11,889 bases of DNA from Bacteroidales bacterium UBA3824 (GTDB taxonomy: Bacteria; Bacteroidota; Bacteroidia; Bacteroidales; UBA3824). Of the stretch, positions 1 to 7,706 are shown piece after piece. A program made the position numbers and the translations under genes. The stretch is from positions 1 to 11,889 of the forward strand of contig DGIK01000152.1 of the NCBI GenBank assembly GCA_002393195.1, written 5' to 3'. Under the pieces are notes generated by a model. That model saw only the letters and a program-made list of their open reading frames with translations, was not told the DNA's origin and made no database searches. Within the stretch, counting starts at the first letter, position 1, and every line of letters starts with the position of its first letter.

Positions 1-104
1 TCCATTGTGTTGAAGTTGAAAGCGGGGATGGCGTAGCCACCCTTAACTGCCTTCTTGAACATTTCCCTTGTGTTAACAAGGCCTAATTCTTTGTATGATA
101 CCAT
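1..104 (-). CDS. fba: Class II fructose-bisphosphate aldolase, N-terminal fragment
   Basis: Only the first 34 codons plus two bases are in the window; the gene runs off the left edge. Reading from the ATG at 104-102, the protein begins MVSYKELGLVNTREMFKKAV and continues through an AIPAFNFN segment. That is the conserved opening of class II (zinc-dependent) fructose-1,6-bisphosphate aldolases of Bacteroidetes. The enzyme cleaves fructose-1,6-bisphosphate to dihydroxyacetone phosphate and glyceraldehyde-3-phosphate in glycolysis, and runs in reverse in gluconeogenesis. The zinc ligands and catalytic Asp lie outside the window and cannot be checked. A clean Bacteroidetes promoter lies 40 bases upstream, so the gene probably has its own transcript even though the lipoprotein gene at 191-1678 lies upstream on the same strand. 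The family call rests on N-terminal similarity recalled from known members. Confidence 0.85.
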   Translation of the reverse strand, partial: MVSYKELGLVNTREMFKKAVKGGYAIPAFNFNTM

Positions 105-143
105 AATTTATAATGTGTTAGAATGTTTTTCACAATTCGAGCG

Positions 144-175
144 CAAAGGTAATGTTTTTTGCGGAAAAGTGCAAT
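144..175 (-). promoter_or_regulatory. Bacteroidetes-type promoter for fba
   Basis: On the minus strand, ATTG (175-172) is followed after 20 nt by TACCTTTG (151-144). This matches the -33/-7 consensus (TTTG, 19-20 nt, TAnnTTTG) of the Bacteroidetes primary sigma factor, with a perfect -7 box. Transcription would start near 138-140, giving a leader of about 35 nt before the aldolase ATG. Confidence 0.75.
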
Positions 176-190
176 TATTTATGTAAAAAA

Positions 191-1678
191 TTATTGCGGC
201 GTCGCCACGGCTATCCCTGTAAACTTCCTGATGCCCATCAGATACTGTGCTATCGGTGTCGGGGAAATGGTGGTCTTATGGTCGGTGGACGATGCGTGGT
301 ACATCCTCAATGCGCCTTTGGAGTCCCTTACGGCAATGCCTACGTGCGCAAAGTCGAGCCCCGGCGTGCTTGTCGTTATAAAAATAAGACTGCCGCTCGG
401 TATCTTGTCGGCGACGGCGGCTATCTGTGATTTTGGGATATAAAATGCGTGATGGTCGTTGAGCCATTGTTCACGGGTGCGGATTGAGTCGGTGGCGGCG
501 GCGTTGCCGTTGAGATGCTTGTAGAGGTGGCTGTGCGTTGACATAAAGTCTATTTGATTGGGTAATTCTACGCCGCCGAGGTCTTTGGTGATGTCGGTGA
601 TGTTGCCACGGAGGGCGTTGTCGGCTATCCAATCGGTGGAATAATGCAGCCGCGTGCAGTAGCCGGTGTTGCGTCCGTCGTGGTAGCGGAGGTTTTCTAT
701 TGTGCGGTAGAAGTTTTCAAATGACGGCTCCTCGCTGCCCGCGTCCTTTGCGAGCGCAAGGCAGGTCTCCTGGAATGTTACGCAGTCAAAGCGTTTGAGG
801 TCTATAACAATATTTTCCTCGTTGCCCTCGTCCAATGTGCCGCCTACGTATGGACGCCCCAAGAGGCTTTTGGCGGCTTCCACAATGCGGGATTCAATGT
901 CGGGGAGTGCGCGGAGTTTTGAGGAAATCTTATTGTACTCTTGACGTGCGGGATGCGCCGAGAGGTCGGGCAAGGTGGTGTCGGGGGTGTTCAGATGATT
1001 GATTATCCTACGGTAATATACATTGTCGCGGTTTTCGGGCGGGATGGAGTCGGCGAGTTGACGCAGCGTAGTGTGCGGCATATCGTACATCAAGTGCGAA
1101 CTCAGGATGTAACAGGCTATCGGATGCTGTATGTATTTTTGGATAAATTGGCGTTGCAGCCCGTCCGCCTCGCGTTTTATCTGCCTGCGCTCCTCTTCGA
1201 GCCGCTCTATCATCACAGTGTCAAAGTTGTGGTAGGCGTTTTGGAGCATTTTCATATTGCCTGATTCCTTGTAACTATACACCTTGATAGATTGCAGGAA
1301 ATCGTTGAATATTTTGTTGGATTCGGAGCCGTTTACGATGCTGCGGCTCGGTTTCGCATTGTTGATTTCGATGTCGATGTGCGAATTTTCCACGAATACA
1401 GGCAGATAGTCGGAGAGGTTGTCGATGTAGATGTACATAAGTTCGGGATGTTGGAGGCTGCCTTTGAGCCGTCCTTCCTGCATCTCAAACCTTGTGGAAT
1501 CCACGATGGCAAGCCCATTGTCGGTGTCGCGGTACAGACGCGCCATAAGGTTGTTGCAGCCCTTGCCGGTGAGGGCTATATCAAAGGTGTTGCCGGAAGT
1601 GTTGTCGCTGTTGCCCTCGGCGCACGAGAGTAGCATCGCGGCGGCTATTGATAGTATTGCGGTGAGTGGTTTCATCAT
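191..1678 (-). CDS. Lipoprotein with DUF4369-like N-terminus fused to a DUF1460 amidase-like hydrolase
   Basis: The 495-residue protein starts at the first of two adjacent ATGs (MMKP). A hydrophobic signal peptide ends in a lipobox, LLS-C19, so it is probably anchored in an inner- or outer-membrane leaflet facing the periplasm. Residues about 30-105 have the strand pattern of DUF4369 (an IVDST motif, then GSLQHPELMYIYI). Residues about 120-230 are helical and charged, as in the linker of Bacteroidetes TlpA/ResA-like lipoproteins. In place of a thioredoxin domain, residues about 255-490 match DUF1460, an NlpC/P60-related amidase or endopeptidase family. The likely nucleophile is Cys299 (KRFDCVTF), the likely His is His445 (DFAHVGI), and a conserved-looking HYSTDWI (345-351) and His461 also occur. 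The inferred role is cutting or recycling peptidoglycan peptides; the substrate is unknown. It is divergent from the lytic transglycosylase gene. DUF1460 is a firm call; DUF4369 is moderate. Confidence 0.8.
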   Translation of the reverse strand: MMKPLTAILSIAAAMLLSCAEGNSDNTSGNTFDIALTGKGCNNLMARLYRDTDNGLAIVDSTRFEMQEGRLKGSLQHPELMYIYIDNLSDYLPVFVENSHIDIEINNAKPSRSIVNGSESNKIFNDFLQSIKVYSYKESGNMKMLQNAYHNFDTVMIERLEEERRQIKREADGLQRQFIQKYIQHPIACYILSSHLMYDMPHTTLRQLADSIPPENRDNVYYRRIINHLNTPDTTLPDLSAHPARQEYNKISSKLRALPDIESRIVEAAKSLLGRPYVGGTLDEGNEENIVIDLKRFDCVTFQETCLALAKDAGSEEPSFENFYRTIENLRYHDGRNTGYCTRLHYSTDWIADNALRGNITDITKDLGGVELPNQIDFMSTHSHLYKHLNGNAAATDSIRTREQWLNDHHAFYIPKSQIAAVADKIPSGSLIFITTSTPGLDFAHVGIAVRDSKGALRMYHASSTDHKTTISPTPIAQYLMGIRKFTGIAVATPQ

Positions 1679-1696
1679 AATTTATTTAATTGATGG

Positions 1697-1729
1697 CAAA
1701 ATTAGTTTATATTTATTGTAATTGCCAAA
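1697..1729 (-). promoter_or_regulatory. Probable Bacteroidetes-type promoter for the DUF1460 lipoprotein
   Basis: On the minus strand, TTTG (1729-1726) precedes a perfect -7 box TAATTTTG (1704-1697). The spacing of 21 nt is one longer than usual. The start site would fall near 1692, leaving a leader of only about 14 nt before the ATG. No equally good box faces the transglycosylase gene in this 136-bp divergent gap. Confidence 0.55.
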
Positions 1730-1814
1730 TTTTTTAATGCAAAAGTGGTCTGTTTTTTGCAAAATGTTTGTCAAAGTTACCATTTTAATCAAACGACAAC
1801 AAAACATTTGCAAT

Positions 1815-2795
1815 ATGGACTTCAAGAATCCCAAATTAGAAAGGGCGTTGCTGATACTTGTATATGCGCTCACGTTTCTCGTGGTGGCGTATGTGGCTGT
1901 TAGCCTTTTTGTACAGGCTACAGACAATGGCGCGGAAGCCGTTGATTCCGCCTATAAAGCCGAGATGAGGGAGAATTACGGCAACTATCTCCCCGAGCTG
2001 CCCGATTCGCTTACATTTTGTGGCGAGCGAGTGCCGCTCGAAGATTTTGACGTGCGCGAAGCCCTCGACGCAGAAATTATAAAGGTGATGTATTGGCATT
2101 CGCAGATGTTCATATACTTAAAACGTGCCAACCGTTATTTCCCGACCCTTCGCCGCACCCTCGCCGAAAACAATATGCCAGAGGATTTCCTGTATCTCTG
2201 CGTTGCTGAGAGCGGTATGGATCACGTGGTGTCGCCCGCCAAGGCTGTTGGATTTTGGCAAATATTGGAATCCACGGGCAAGGACGGCGGATTAGAAATC
2301 AATGCAGAGGTTGACGAGCGTTACAATATCGAAAAATCCACCAAAGTCGCCTGCAAATATCTCCGTCAGGGCTACAACAAGTTTGGCAGTTGGACTATGG
2401 CTGCGGCGGCATACAACTGTGGACAGGCAGGTTTGCAAAAGTTGGTGGACAATCAGGGTGTCAATTCGTATTATGACCTGCGCAATTACACCGAGACCGG
2501 GCGTTATGTGTTCCGCATACTTGCATTGAAACTCGTGATGCAAAACCCCGAAAAATACGGCTTTGTCTATAAAGAGAAAGACCTCTACCCCGAGATTAAG
2601 ACCCGCACCATCGAGGTTGATACCGCCATCACCGACCTTTACGAGTTTGGAAGGCAGCAGTGTGTCAACTACAAAATGTTAAAAATGCTTAATCCTTGGC
2701 TTCGCGACACCAAACTCACCAACCGTCACGGAAAAAAGTACCAAATCAAAGTTTTGGACCAGCAGATGCGCGAAACCACATACAACAGCAAATAA
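1815..2795 (+). CDS. Membrane-anchored lytic transglycosylase (SLT / GH23 type)
   Basis: I place the start at the ATG at 1815 (326 residues). The frame stays open upstream to a TTG at 1722, but those residues look like translated intergenic DNA, and this ATG sits directly before a charged N-terminus and one membrane segment (about 11-34). The SLT domain covers about 100-245. The catalytic Glu is Glu132 in LCVAESGMD, followed by a substrate-groove segment GFWQI and the family's AYN motif at 199-201 (AAAAYNCG). The enzyme cleaves the MurNAc-GlcNAc bond non-hydrolytically, leaving a 1,6-anhydro end, for cell-wall remodelling or recycling in the periplasm. The domain resembles MltD, but MltD carries LysM repeats and here the C-terminus (about 255-326) is short; only a weak LysM-like stretch (DLYEFGRQQCVNYKMLKMLN) is visible. 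It is divergent from the DUF1460 lipoprotein gene. Confidence 0.9.
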   Translation: MDFKNPKLERALLILVYALTFLVVAYVAVSLFVQATDNGAEAVDSAYKAEMRENYGNYLPELPDSLTFCGERVPLEDFDVREALDAEIIKVMYWHSQMFIYLKRANRYFPTLRRTLAENNMPEDFLYLCVAESGMDHVVSPAKAVGFWQILESTGKDGGLEINAEVDERYNIEKSTKVACKYLRQGYNKFGSWTMAAAAYNCGQAGLQKLVDNQGVNSYYDLRNYTETGRYVFRILALKLVMQNPEKYGFVYKEKDLYPEIKTRTIEVDTAITDLYEFGRQQCVNYKMLKMLNPWLRDTKLTNRHGKKYQIKVLDQQMRETTYNSK

Positions 2796-2856
2796 GCATT
2801 GTAGCACATCGTAAGGCATATTGAGACAACAATGTAAAAAAAATTTGCAAATAAAC

Positions 2857-2887
2857 TTGCATAATCCAAATACAATGTGTAATTTTG
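2857..2887 (+). promoter_or_regulatory. Bacteroidetes-type promoter for rimP-nusA-infB
   Basis: CTTG (TTG at 2857-2859) is followed after 20 nt by a perfect -7 box TAATTTTG (2880-2887). The predicted start is near 2891-2893, a leader of about 46 nt before the rimP ATG. The hairpin at 2897-2920 would then be the first structure in the mRNA. Confidence 0.7.
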
Positions 2888-2896
2888 CGGCAAGGG

Positions 2897-2925
2897 ATAG
2901 GGGACACCAAAGTCCCCTATTTTTA
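2897..2925 (+). promoter_or_regulatory. Perfect hairpin with T-tract in the rimP leader (terminator or attenuator)
   Basis: ATAGGGGAC (2897-2905) pairs perfectly with GTCCCCTAT (2912-2920) around a 6-nt loop ACCAAA, followed by TTTTA. The shape is that of an intrinsic terminator. It lies about 100 bp past the transglycosylase stop codon and could end that transcript. It also lies just downstream of the predicted rimP start site and 17 nt before the rimP ATG, so it could act as a 5' attenuator or an mRNA-stabilising stem. The sequence alone does not decide between these. Confidence 0.7.
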
Positions 2926-2937
2926 TCGCAAAAAAAT

Positions 2938-3396
2938 ATGGTTTCAGCAGAAGCAATCCGGCAGTTGGTGGAGGAGAATCCGTCGCTGTCCAAATTTTTT
3001 GTAGTAGATGTCAAGGTATCCAAAGACAACAACATCGTTGTAAAGGCGGATACCGACGAGGGCATCACTATCGACGAGTGCGGCGAATTGAGCGCGGCAA
3101 TAGAGGCGTCGCTCAATAGGGACGAGGAAGATTTTGACCTCGAAGTGTCGAGTCCGGGGCTCAGCGAGCCGCTCAGGATTCCGCGCCAGTACCTCAAAAA
3201 CATTGGTCGCGAGGTGGTCGTGGAGACCATCGACGGCGAAAAACTAAGAGGCACGATAGCCACAGCGGGCGACACGTCCTTCACGCTCGAGGAGACTCAC
3301 ACCGAGCGTCAGGGCGGCAAGAAAGTGAAAGTGCAGGTGCAGACACCATACAACTATTGCGACGTAAAATATACTAAGATTAAAATTGCGTTTTAA
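2938..3396 (+). CDS. rimP: Ribosome maturation factor RimP
   Basis: The protein is 152 residues from the ATG at 2938, matching the usual family length of about 150-160. The frame is open further upstream, but that part would cross the promoter and leader hairpin, so the ATG is preferred. RimP helps assemble the 30S ribosomal subunit in the cytoplasm. Visible features are the N-terminal alpha/beta domain with the signature LEVSSPGLSEPL (68-79) and an SH3-like C-terminal domain (about 83-152) ending in VKYTKIKIAF. An acidic stretch NRDEEDFDLEV precedes the signature, as in other Bacteroidetes members. It is the first gene of rimP-nusA-infB, a gene order conserved across many bacteria, and ends 24 bp before nusA. 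Confidence 0.95.
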   Translation: MVSAEAIRQLVEENPSLSKFFVVDVKVSKDNNIVVKADTDEGITIDECGELSAAIEASLNRDEEDFDLEVSSPGLSEPLRIPRQYLKNIGREVVVETIDGEKLRGTIATAGDTSFTLEETHTERQGGKKVKVQVQTPYNYCDVKYTKIKIAF

Positions 3397-3420
3397 ACAA
3401 ACAATATCAGGCGGAAAAAT

Positions 3421-4665
3421 ATGGAAATCAACAATCTGATAGAATCCTTTGCCGAGTTTAAGGAGCAGAAAAGCATCGACCGCGCCACAATGATGCGCGT
3501 GATAGAGGAAGTATTCAGGAGCATCCTCGCAAAGAGGTTTGGCACCGACGAAAACTTCGACATCATCATCAACATCGACCGAGGCGACCTCGAGATATGG
3601 CGCAACCGTGTCGTTGTAGAAGACGGCGACGTGCAGGATCCCAACCTCGAGATTTCGCTCTCCGAGGCCAAGAGCATCGATTCCGACTATGAAATCGACG
3701 AGGAGGTTACGGACGAGGTGAAGTTTCAGGACTTCGGACGCCGTGCCATACTCACGCTGCGCCAAAACCTCACGGCTAAGATTATGGAATTTGAGAAGGA
3801 GAAACTCTACGAAAAATACAAAAACCGCATCGGCGAGGTAGTTACAGGCGAGGTATATCAGGTCTGGAAAAGAGAAATCCTTGTACGCGACGAGGACGGC
3901 AACGACCTCTCGCTCCCCAAGCAGGAGCAGATTCCCACCGATTTCTTCCGCAAGGGCGACACCTTGAAGGCTGTCATCAGCAATGTAGAGATGAAGAACG
4001 GCACGCCGAGCATCACCCTGTCGAGGACATCGCCAGCCTTCTTGGAAAGGCTCTTCGAGATGGAAGTGCCGGAGATTCTCGACGGCTTGATTACCATCAA
4101 GAAGATAGTACGCATACCCGGCGAGCGCGCCAAAGTGGCTGTGGAGAGCTACGACGAGCGCATCGACCCCGTAGGCGCGTGTGTAGGTATGAAGGGTTCG
4201 CGCATACACGGCATAGTACGCGAATTGCGCAACGAAAATATCGACGTTGTGCCCTACACCAACAATATTCCGCTCTTTGTACAGCGCACCCTCTCGCCCG
4301 CCAATATCAACGACATCCGCGTTGTGGAGGCAGAGAAGAAGGTGGAGGTATATCTCGACCCCGAGGAAGTATCGAAGGCCATCGGCAAAAACGGCAGCAA
4401 CATCAAGCTCGCCGGACAGCTCACAGGCTACGACATCGAGGTATTCCGCGACATCGAAGAAGGAGCAGAAGACGACGTGGATCTCAAGGAATTTGCCGAC
4501 GAGATAGAAGGCTGGATCATCGACACCCTCAAGTCAATCGGCTGCGACACCGCACGCGACGTGCTCAACATCCCGCGTGAGGAACTCATCCGCCGCACCG
4601 ACCTCGAGGAGGAGACCATCGACGAAGTTATCAAGATATTTAAGGAAGAATTGGAGCAGGAGTAG
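3421..4665 (+). CDS. nusA: Transcription termination/antitermination factor NusA
   Basis: The 414-residue cytoplasmic protein binds RNA polymerase and nascent RNA and modulates pausing, intrinsic termination and antitermination. Domains in order are an N-terminal RNA polymerase-binding domain (about 1-125), an S1 domain (about 135-202), KH1 with GACVGMKGSRI (252-262), and KH2 with AIGKNGSNIKLA (320-331). A short helical C-terminus follows (about 360-414) with a helix-hairpin-helix flavour (IGCDTARDVLNIPREEL). The length fits Bacteroidetes NusA, which lacks the two long acidic repeats of the E. coli protein. The C-terminal end is still acidic (ends EELEQE). It sits 24 bp after rimP and 63 bp before infB and is most likely co-transcribed with both. 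In E. coli NusA autoregulates this operon; whether that holds here is untested. Confidence 0.97.
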   Translation: MEINNLIESFAEFKEQKSIDRATMMRVIEEVFRSILAKRFGTDENFDIIINIDRGDLEIWRNRVVVEDGDVQDPNLEISLSEAKSIDSDYEIDEEVTDEVKFQDFGRRAILTLRQNLTAKIMEFEKEKLYEKYKNRIGEVVTGEVYQVWKREILVRDEDGNDLSLPKQEQIPTDFFRKGDTLKAVISNVEMKNGTPSITLSRTSPAFLERLFEMEVPEILDGLITIKKIVRIPGERAKVAVESYDERIDPVGACVGMKGSRIHGIVRELRNENIDVVPYTNNIPLFVQRTLSPANINDIRVVEAEKKVEVYLDPEEVSKAIGKNGSNIKLAGQLTGYDIEVFRDIEEGAEDDVDLKEFADEIEGWIIDTLKSIGCDTARDVLNIPREELIRRTDLEEETIDEVIKIFKEELEQE

Positions 4666-4728
4666 CACAGGCTGCACAGCCCGCTTACCATTGCATAATT
4701 GAACTTACTAACTAACTTTAATTTGCTT

Positions 4729-7575
4729 ATGCCAGTAGAAAAAGAAACAAGATTAAACAAAGTAGCCAAGGAGCTCAGCGTGGGAGTTAATACTATTGTG
4801 GATTTCTTGAAGAAAAAGGGGTATGATGTTGACAGCAACCCCAATTCTAAGATTACCGCAAAGCAGTATGAACTTCTACAGCGCGAGTATGCCTCCGACC
4901 AAATGGCTAAAAAATTGAGCGAAAGGGAGGCGGAGATCGAAAAAGAACGCAGAAGAGCAATCAATGCTGAGAACAAGGCAAACAAGGCTGCCAACTCTAA
5001 TCAAGTTTCTTCTTCTGACTCAAAGGAAGCGAAAGTGCTTGACTCCAACCAGAGATTCAACAACAACCAAAAGCCCCAAAATCAGCAACGCAACGACAAG
5101 CACCGTCAAAAATATCAAGAGCCTGCCATCCCCAAGGTGATAGGCAAGATAGATTTGAGTACACTCAATACCAAGACACGCCCCGACAAGAAATCGTCGT
5201 CGTCGGGACAGGACAACAAGCCGCGTCAGCCGCAGCAACAACAGCCGCAGCAACAGCAGCCAAAGCCCGACACTTCTACTGTAGCACAGAATTCGGCACA
5301 GAATGTAACCACACAACAGCCTGCCAAATCCCCCGAACCGGATGCCGCCGCCACCAACAGTGCAGCACAGTCGGCAAGCACGGAGATTTTCAGGCCGGGG
5401 ATGGTGCAACTCAGTGGCCCGCGCATCCTCGGCAAGATAGACCTCGAGGACAGCAAGAAAAAGAAAAGACGCAGCCGCCGCAAGCGCATCGACAAGGAGC
5501 GCGTGGACATCAACGAGGCCGCCGCACAGCAGAGCGACAAGAAGGACGGCTCGCGCAAAGGCGACAAGAAGGGCGACAAAAACAAAGGCGACAAGAAGAG
5601 CGGCGACCGTGGCAAATCGCAGGACAAGCAACAAGAAAAGCAGGGCAAGCGCAACAAGCGTCAGCAAAACATTCAGGAAATCAGCATCGAGGACATCAAC
5701 AAGCAAGTAAAAGAGACCCTCGCTAAATTCCAGAAGACCAAAAACAAGGCTGCCATCCGCCGTCATGACGAGCGTGTGGAAGACAAGAAGAGAATGTTGG
5801 AGGAGCAAAAACGCGAGGAACTCGAGCAAAAGACGCTCAAAGTTACCGAGTTTGTAACCGCCAACGAACTTGCATCCCTTATGGATGTCCCTGTAAGCCA
5901 GATTATTTCGGTATGTTTTGACCTTGGCACCATCATCTCTATCAATCAGAGGCTCGATGCCGACATCATCACCCTCGTGGCATCCGAATTTGGATTTGAC
6001 GTAGAATTTATCGGCAAGGACGACGACAGCAAGAAGAACACCCGCGAAGAGGACAAGCCCGAAGACCTCCAGCCCCGCGCACCTATCGTGGTGGTGATGG
6101 GACACGTGGACCACGGCAAGACCAAACTCCTCGATTATATCCGCAAGACCAACGTAATATCCGGCGAAGCGGGAGGCATCACACAGGCCATCGGTGCTTA
6201 CAATGTAACGCTCAACGACGGCAGGCACATCACCTTCCTCGACACCCCGGGACACGAGGCGTTCACCGCAATGCGTGCGCGTGGTGCCAAAATCACCGAC
6301 ATCGCGGTAATCGTGGTAGCGGCAGACAGCATGGTGATGCCGCAGACCGAAGAGGCTATATCCCACGCACAGGCAGCGGGAGTGCCTATCGTATTTGCAA
6401 TCACCAAGATAGACCTTCCCACAGCCAATGTAGAAAAGATAAAGGAAGACCTTGCCAAACACAACTTCCTCGTGGAAGATTGGGGCGGTCAATACGGCTG
6501 CGTGGAAATTTCGGCTGTTACAGGACAAAACATCGACAAGCTCCTCGACCGCATCCTCCTTGAAGCAGAGATGCTTGAGCTAAAGGCCAATTTCAACTGC
6601 CCGGCAGAAGGCTCTGTCGTGGAATCCACCCTCGACAAGGGTCGTGGCTATATGGCTACGGTGATTGTAGAGCGCGGCACATTGAAGATAGGCGACATCA
6701 TCTGTGCCGGAAGTCATTCAGGAAAGGTGAAGGCCATCTTCAACGAGCGTGGCAAAAATATCAAGGAAGTACGTCCTGCCGAACCCGCATCGGTGCTCGG
6801 TCTCGACGGCTCTCCCGTGGCTGGTGACAAATTTGAGGTAATGAAGGACGAACGCAGCGCACGCGACAAGGCGTTGCAGCACGAGCAACTCACACGTGAG
6901 ATTGGCTTCCGCACCAAAAAACACCTCACCCTCGACGAAATCGCAAGGCGTATCAAACTTGGCAACTTCCAGGAACTCAATATTGTGCTCAAGGCCGATG
7001 TACAAGGCTCTGTGGAGGCGTTGCAAGATTCGCTCGAACAACTCACCACCGACGAAATCCAGGTCAACATCCTCTCCAAAGGCGTGGGACAGATTTCGGA
7101 AGGCGACGTGTTATTTGCGTCGGCGTCCAACGCCATCATTATCGGTTTCGATGTGCGCCCGTCGTCAAATGCCAAGAAACTCGCCGAGAAGGAGCAAATC
7201 CAGATTAAGACATATTCCATTATCTACGATGCCATCAACGACATCCAAGACGCCATGAAGGGCATGCTTGCACCGGAAACCAAGGAAGAAGTGTGCGGTA
7301 TGGCGGAAGTGAAGTCGGTATTCAGAATTTCCAAAGTGGGCAACATTGCCGGCTGCCTCATAGTGGAAGGCAAGGTGCTCAGGTCCAACCAAGTGCGCGT
7401 AATCCGCGACGGCGTGGTGGTTCATTCGGGCAAGATTGCCGCCTTGAAGCACTACAAGGACGACGCAAAGGAAATCAACATGGGTATGGAATGTGGTATC
7501 TGCATAGAGAATTACAACGATTTCCAAGTAGGCGACACATTGGAAGCATACGAAGAAAAGATTGTTGAACGATGA
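4729..7575 (+). CDS. infB: Translation initiation factor IF-2
   Basis: I take the ATG at 4729 (948 residues, [16 protein letters not shown]); a TTG at 4699 adds ten residues that do not look conserved. IF2 is the GTPase that recruits fMet-tRNA to the 30S subunit and promotes subunit joining. Domains: IF2-N (about 5-55), a charged helix (to about 90), and a long low-complexity linker (about 95-335) with a PQQQQ-rich stretch and Lys-Gly-Asp repeats. A second IF2-N-like module follows (about 372-430), then the G domain (about 450-620), EF-Tu-like domain 2, domain 3 (about 745-845) and the fMet-tRNA-binding C2 domain (about 863-948). G motifs are GHVDHGKT (458-465), GGITQ (482-486) and DTPGH (505-509). 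G4 reads TKID (559-562) rather than NKxD, and G5 reads SAV (595-597) rather than SAK. It is the last gene of the operon. Confidence 0.97.
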   Translation: MPVEKETRLNKVAKELSVGVNTIVDFLKKKGYDVDSNPNSKITAKQYELLQREYASDQMAKKLSEREAEIEKERRRAINAENKANKAANSNQVSSSDSKEAKVLDSNQRFNNNQKPQNQQRNDKHRQKYQEPAIPKVIGKIDLSTLNTKTRPDKKSSSSGQDNKPRQPQQQQPQQQQPKPDTSTVAQNSAQNVTTQQPAKSPEPDAAATNSAAQSASTEIFRPGMVQLSGPRILGKIDLEDSKKKKRRSRRKRIDKERVDINEAAAQQSDKKDGSRKGDKKGDKNKGDKKSGDRGKSQDKQQEKQGKRNKRQQNIQEISIEDINKQVKETLAKFQKTKNKAAIRRHDERVEDKKRMLEEQKREELEQKTLKVTEFVTANELASLMDVPVSQIISVCFDLGTIISINQRLDADIITLVASEFGFDVEFIGKDDDSKKNTREEDKPEDLQPRAPIVVVMGHVDHGKTKLLDYIRKTNVISGEAGGITQAIGAYNVTLNDGRHITFLDTPGHEAFTAMRARGAKITDIAVIVVAADSMVMPQTEEAISHAQAAGVPIVFAITKIDLPTANVEKIKEDLAKHNFLVEDWGGQYGCVEISAVTGQNIDKLLDRILLEAEMLELKANFNCPAEGSVVESTLDKGRGYMATVIVERGTLKIGDIICAGSHSGKVKAIFNERGKNIKEVRPAEPASVLGLDGSPVAGDKFEVMKDERSARDKALQHEQLTREIGFRTKKHLTLDEIARRIKLGNFQELNIVLKADVQGSVEALQDSLEQLTTDEIQVNILSKGVGQISEGDVLFASASNAIIIGFDVRPSSNAKKLAEKEQIQIKTYSIIYDAINDIQDAMKGMLAPETKEEVCGMAEVKSVFRISKVGNIAGCLIVEGKVLRSNQVRVIRDGVVVHSGKIAALKHYKDDAKEINMGMECGICIENYNDFQVGDTLEAYEEKIVER

Positions 7576-7627
7576 TTTTCAATAGTTTTTCCGCAGAATG
7601 AATTTTTGGCACGTTATATGAAAAGAG

Positions 7628-7675
7628 ACGGGTAAAGGAGCAAGCAAGGTGGCAGGTTCCTTTACCCGTTTTTTT
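7628..7675 (+). terminator. Intrinsic terminator after infB
   Basis: ACGGGTAAAGGA (7628-7639) pairs perfectly over 12 bp with TCCTTTACCCGT (7658-7669) around an 18-nt loop, followed by an unbroken run of T to 7675. It lies 53 bases after the infB stop codon and ends the rimP-nusA-infB transcript. Confidence 0.92.
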
Positions 7676-7706
7676 AGTACAAATCCTTTAATATGTATAT
7701 AAGATC

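Noticed and set aside
1766..1794. GTTTG...CAAAC inverted repeat in the divergent gap, as an operator
   Set aside because: Arms are only 5 bp with a 19-nt spacer in A+T-rich DNA, easily expected by chance.
1722..1814. Longer N-terminus for the lytic transglycosylase from a TTG at 1722
   Set aside because: The extra 31 residues would come from A+T-rich intergenic DNA overlapping the divergent promoter and would bury the membrane anchor; the ATG at 1815 fits better.
2796..2937. A tRNA or other RNA gene before rimP, as metY precedes rimP in E. coli
   Set aside because: No cloverleaf arms or T-loop-like sequence are present; only the promoter and one hairpin are seen.
3244..4209. A 321-codon open frame on the minus strand opposite rimP and nusA
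   Set aside because: It overlaps two well-supported conserved genes in antisense and its translation matches no family I know; it is a codon-bias shadow.
4670..4681. Small GGCT-GCAC-AGCC hairpin between nusA and infB
   Set aside because: The stem is only 4 bp with no T-tract, too weak to call a terminator or regulatory element.
5020..6528. A 502-codon open frame on the minus strand opposite infB
   Set aside because: It lies entirely inside infB, has a hydrophobic Leu/Val-rich translation typical of antisense frames of charged G+C-rich genes, and shows no recognisable domain.
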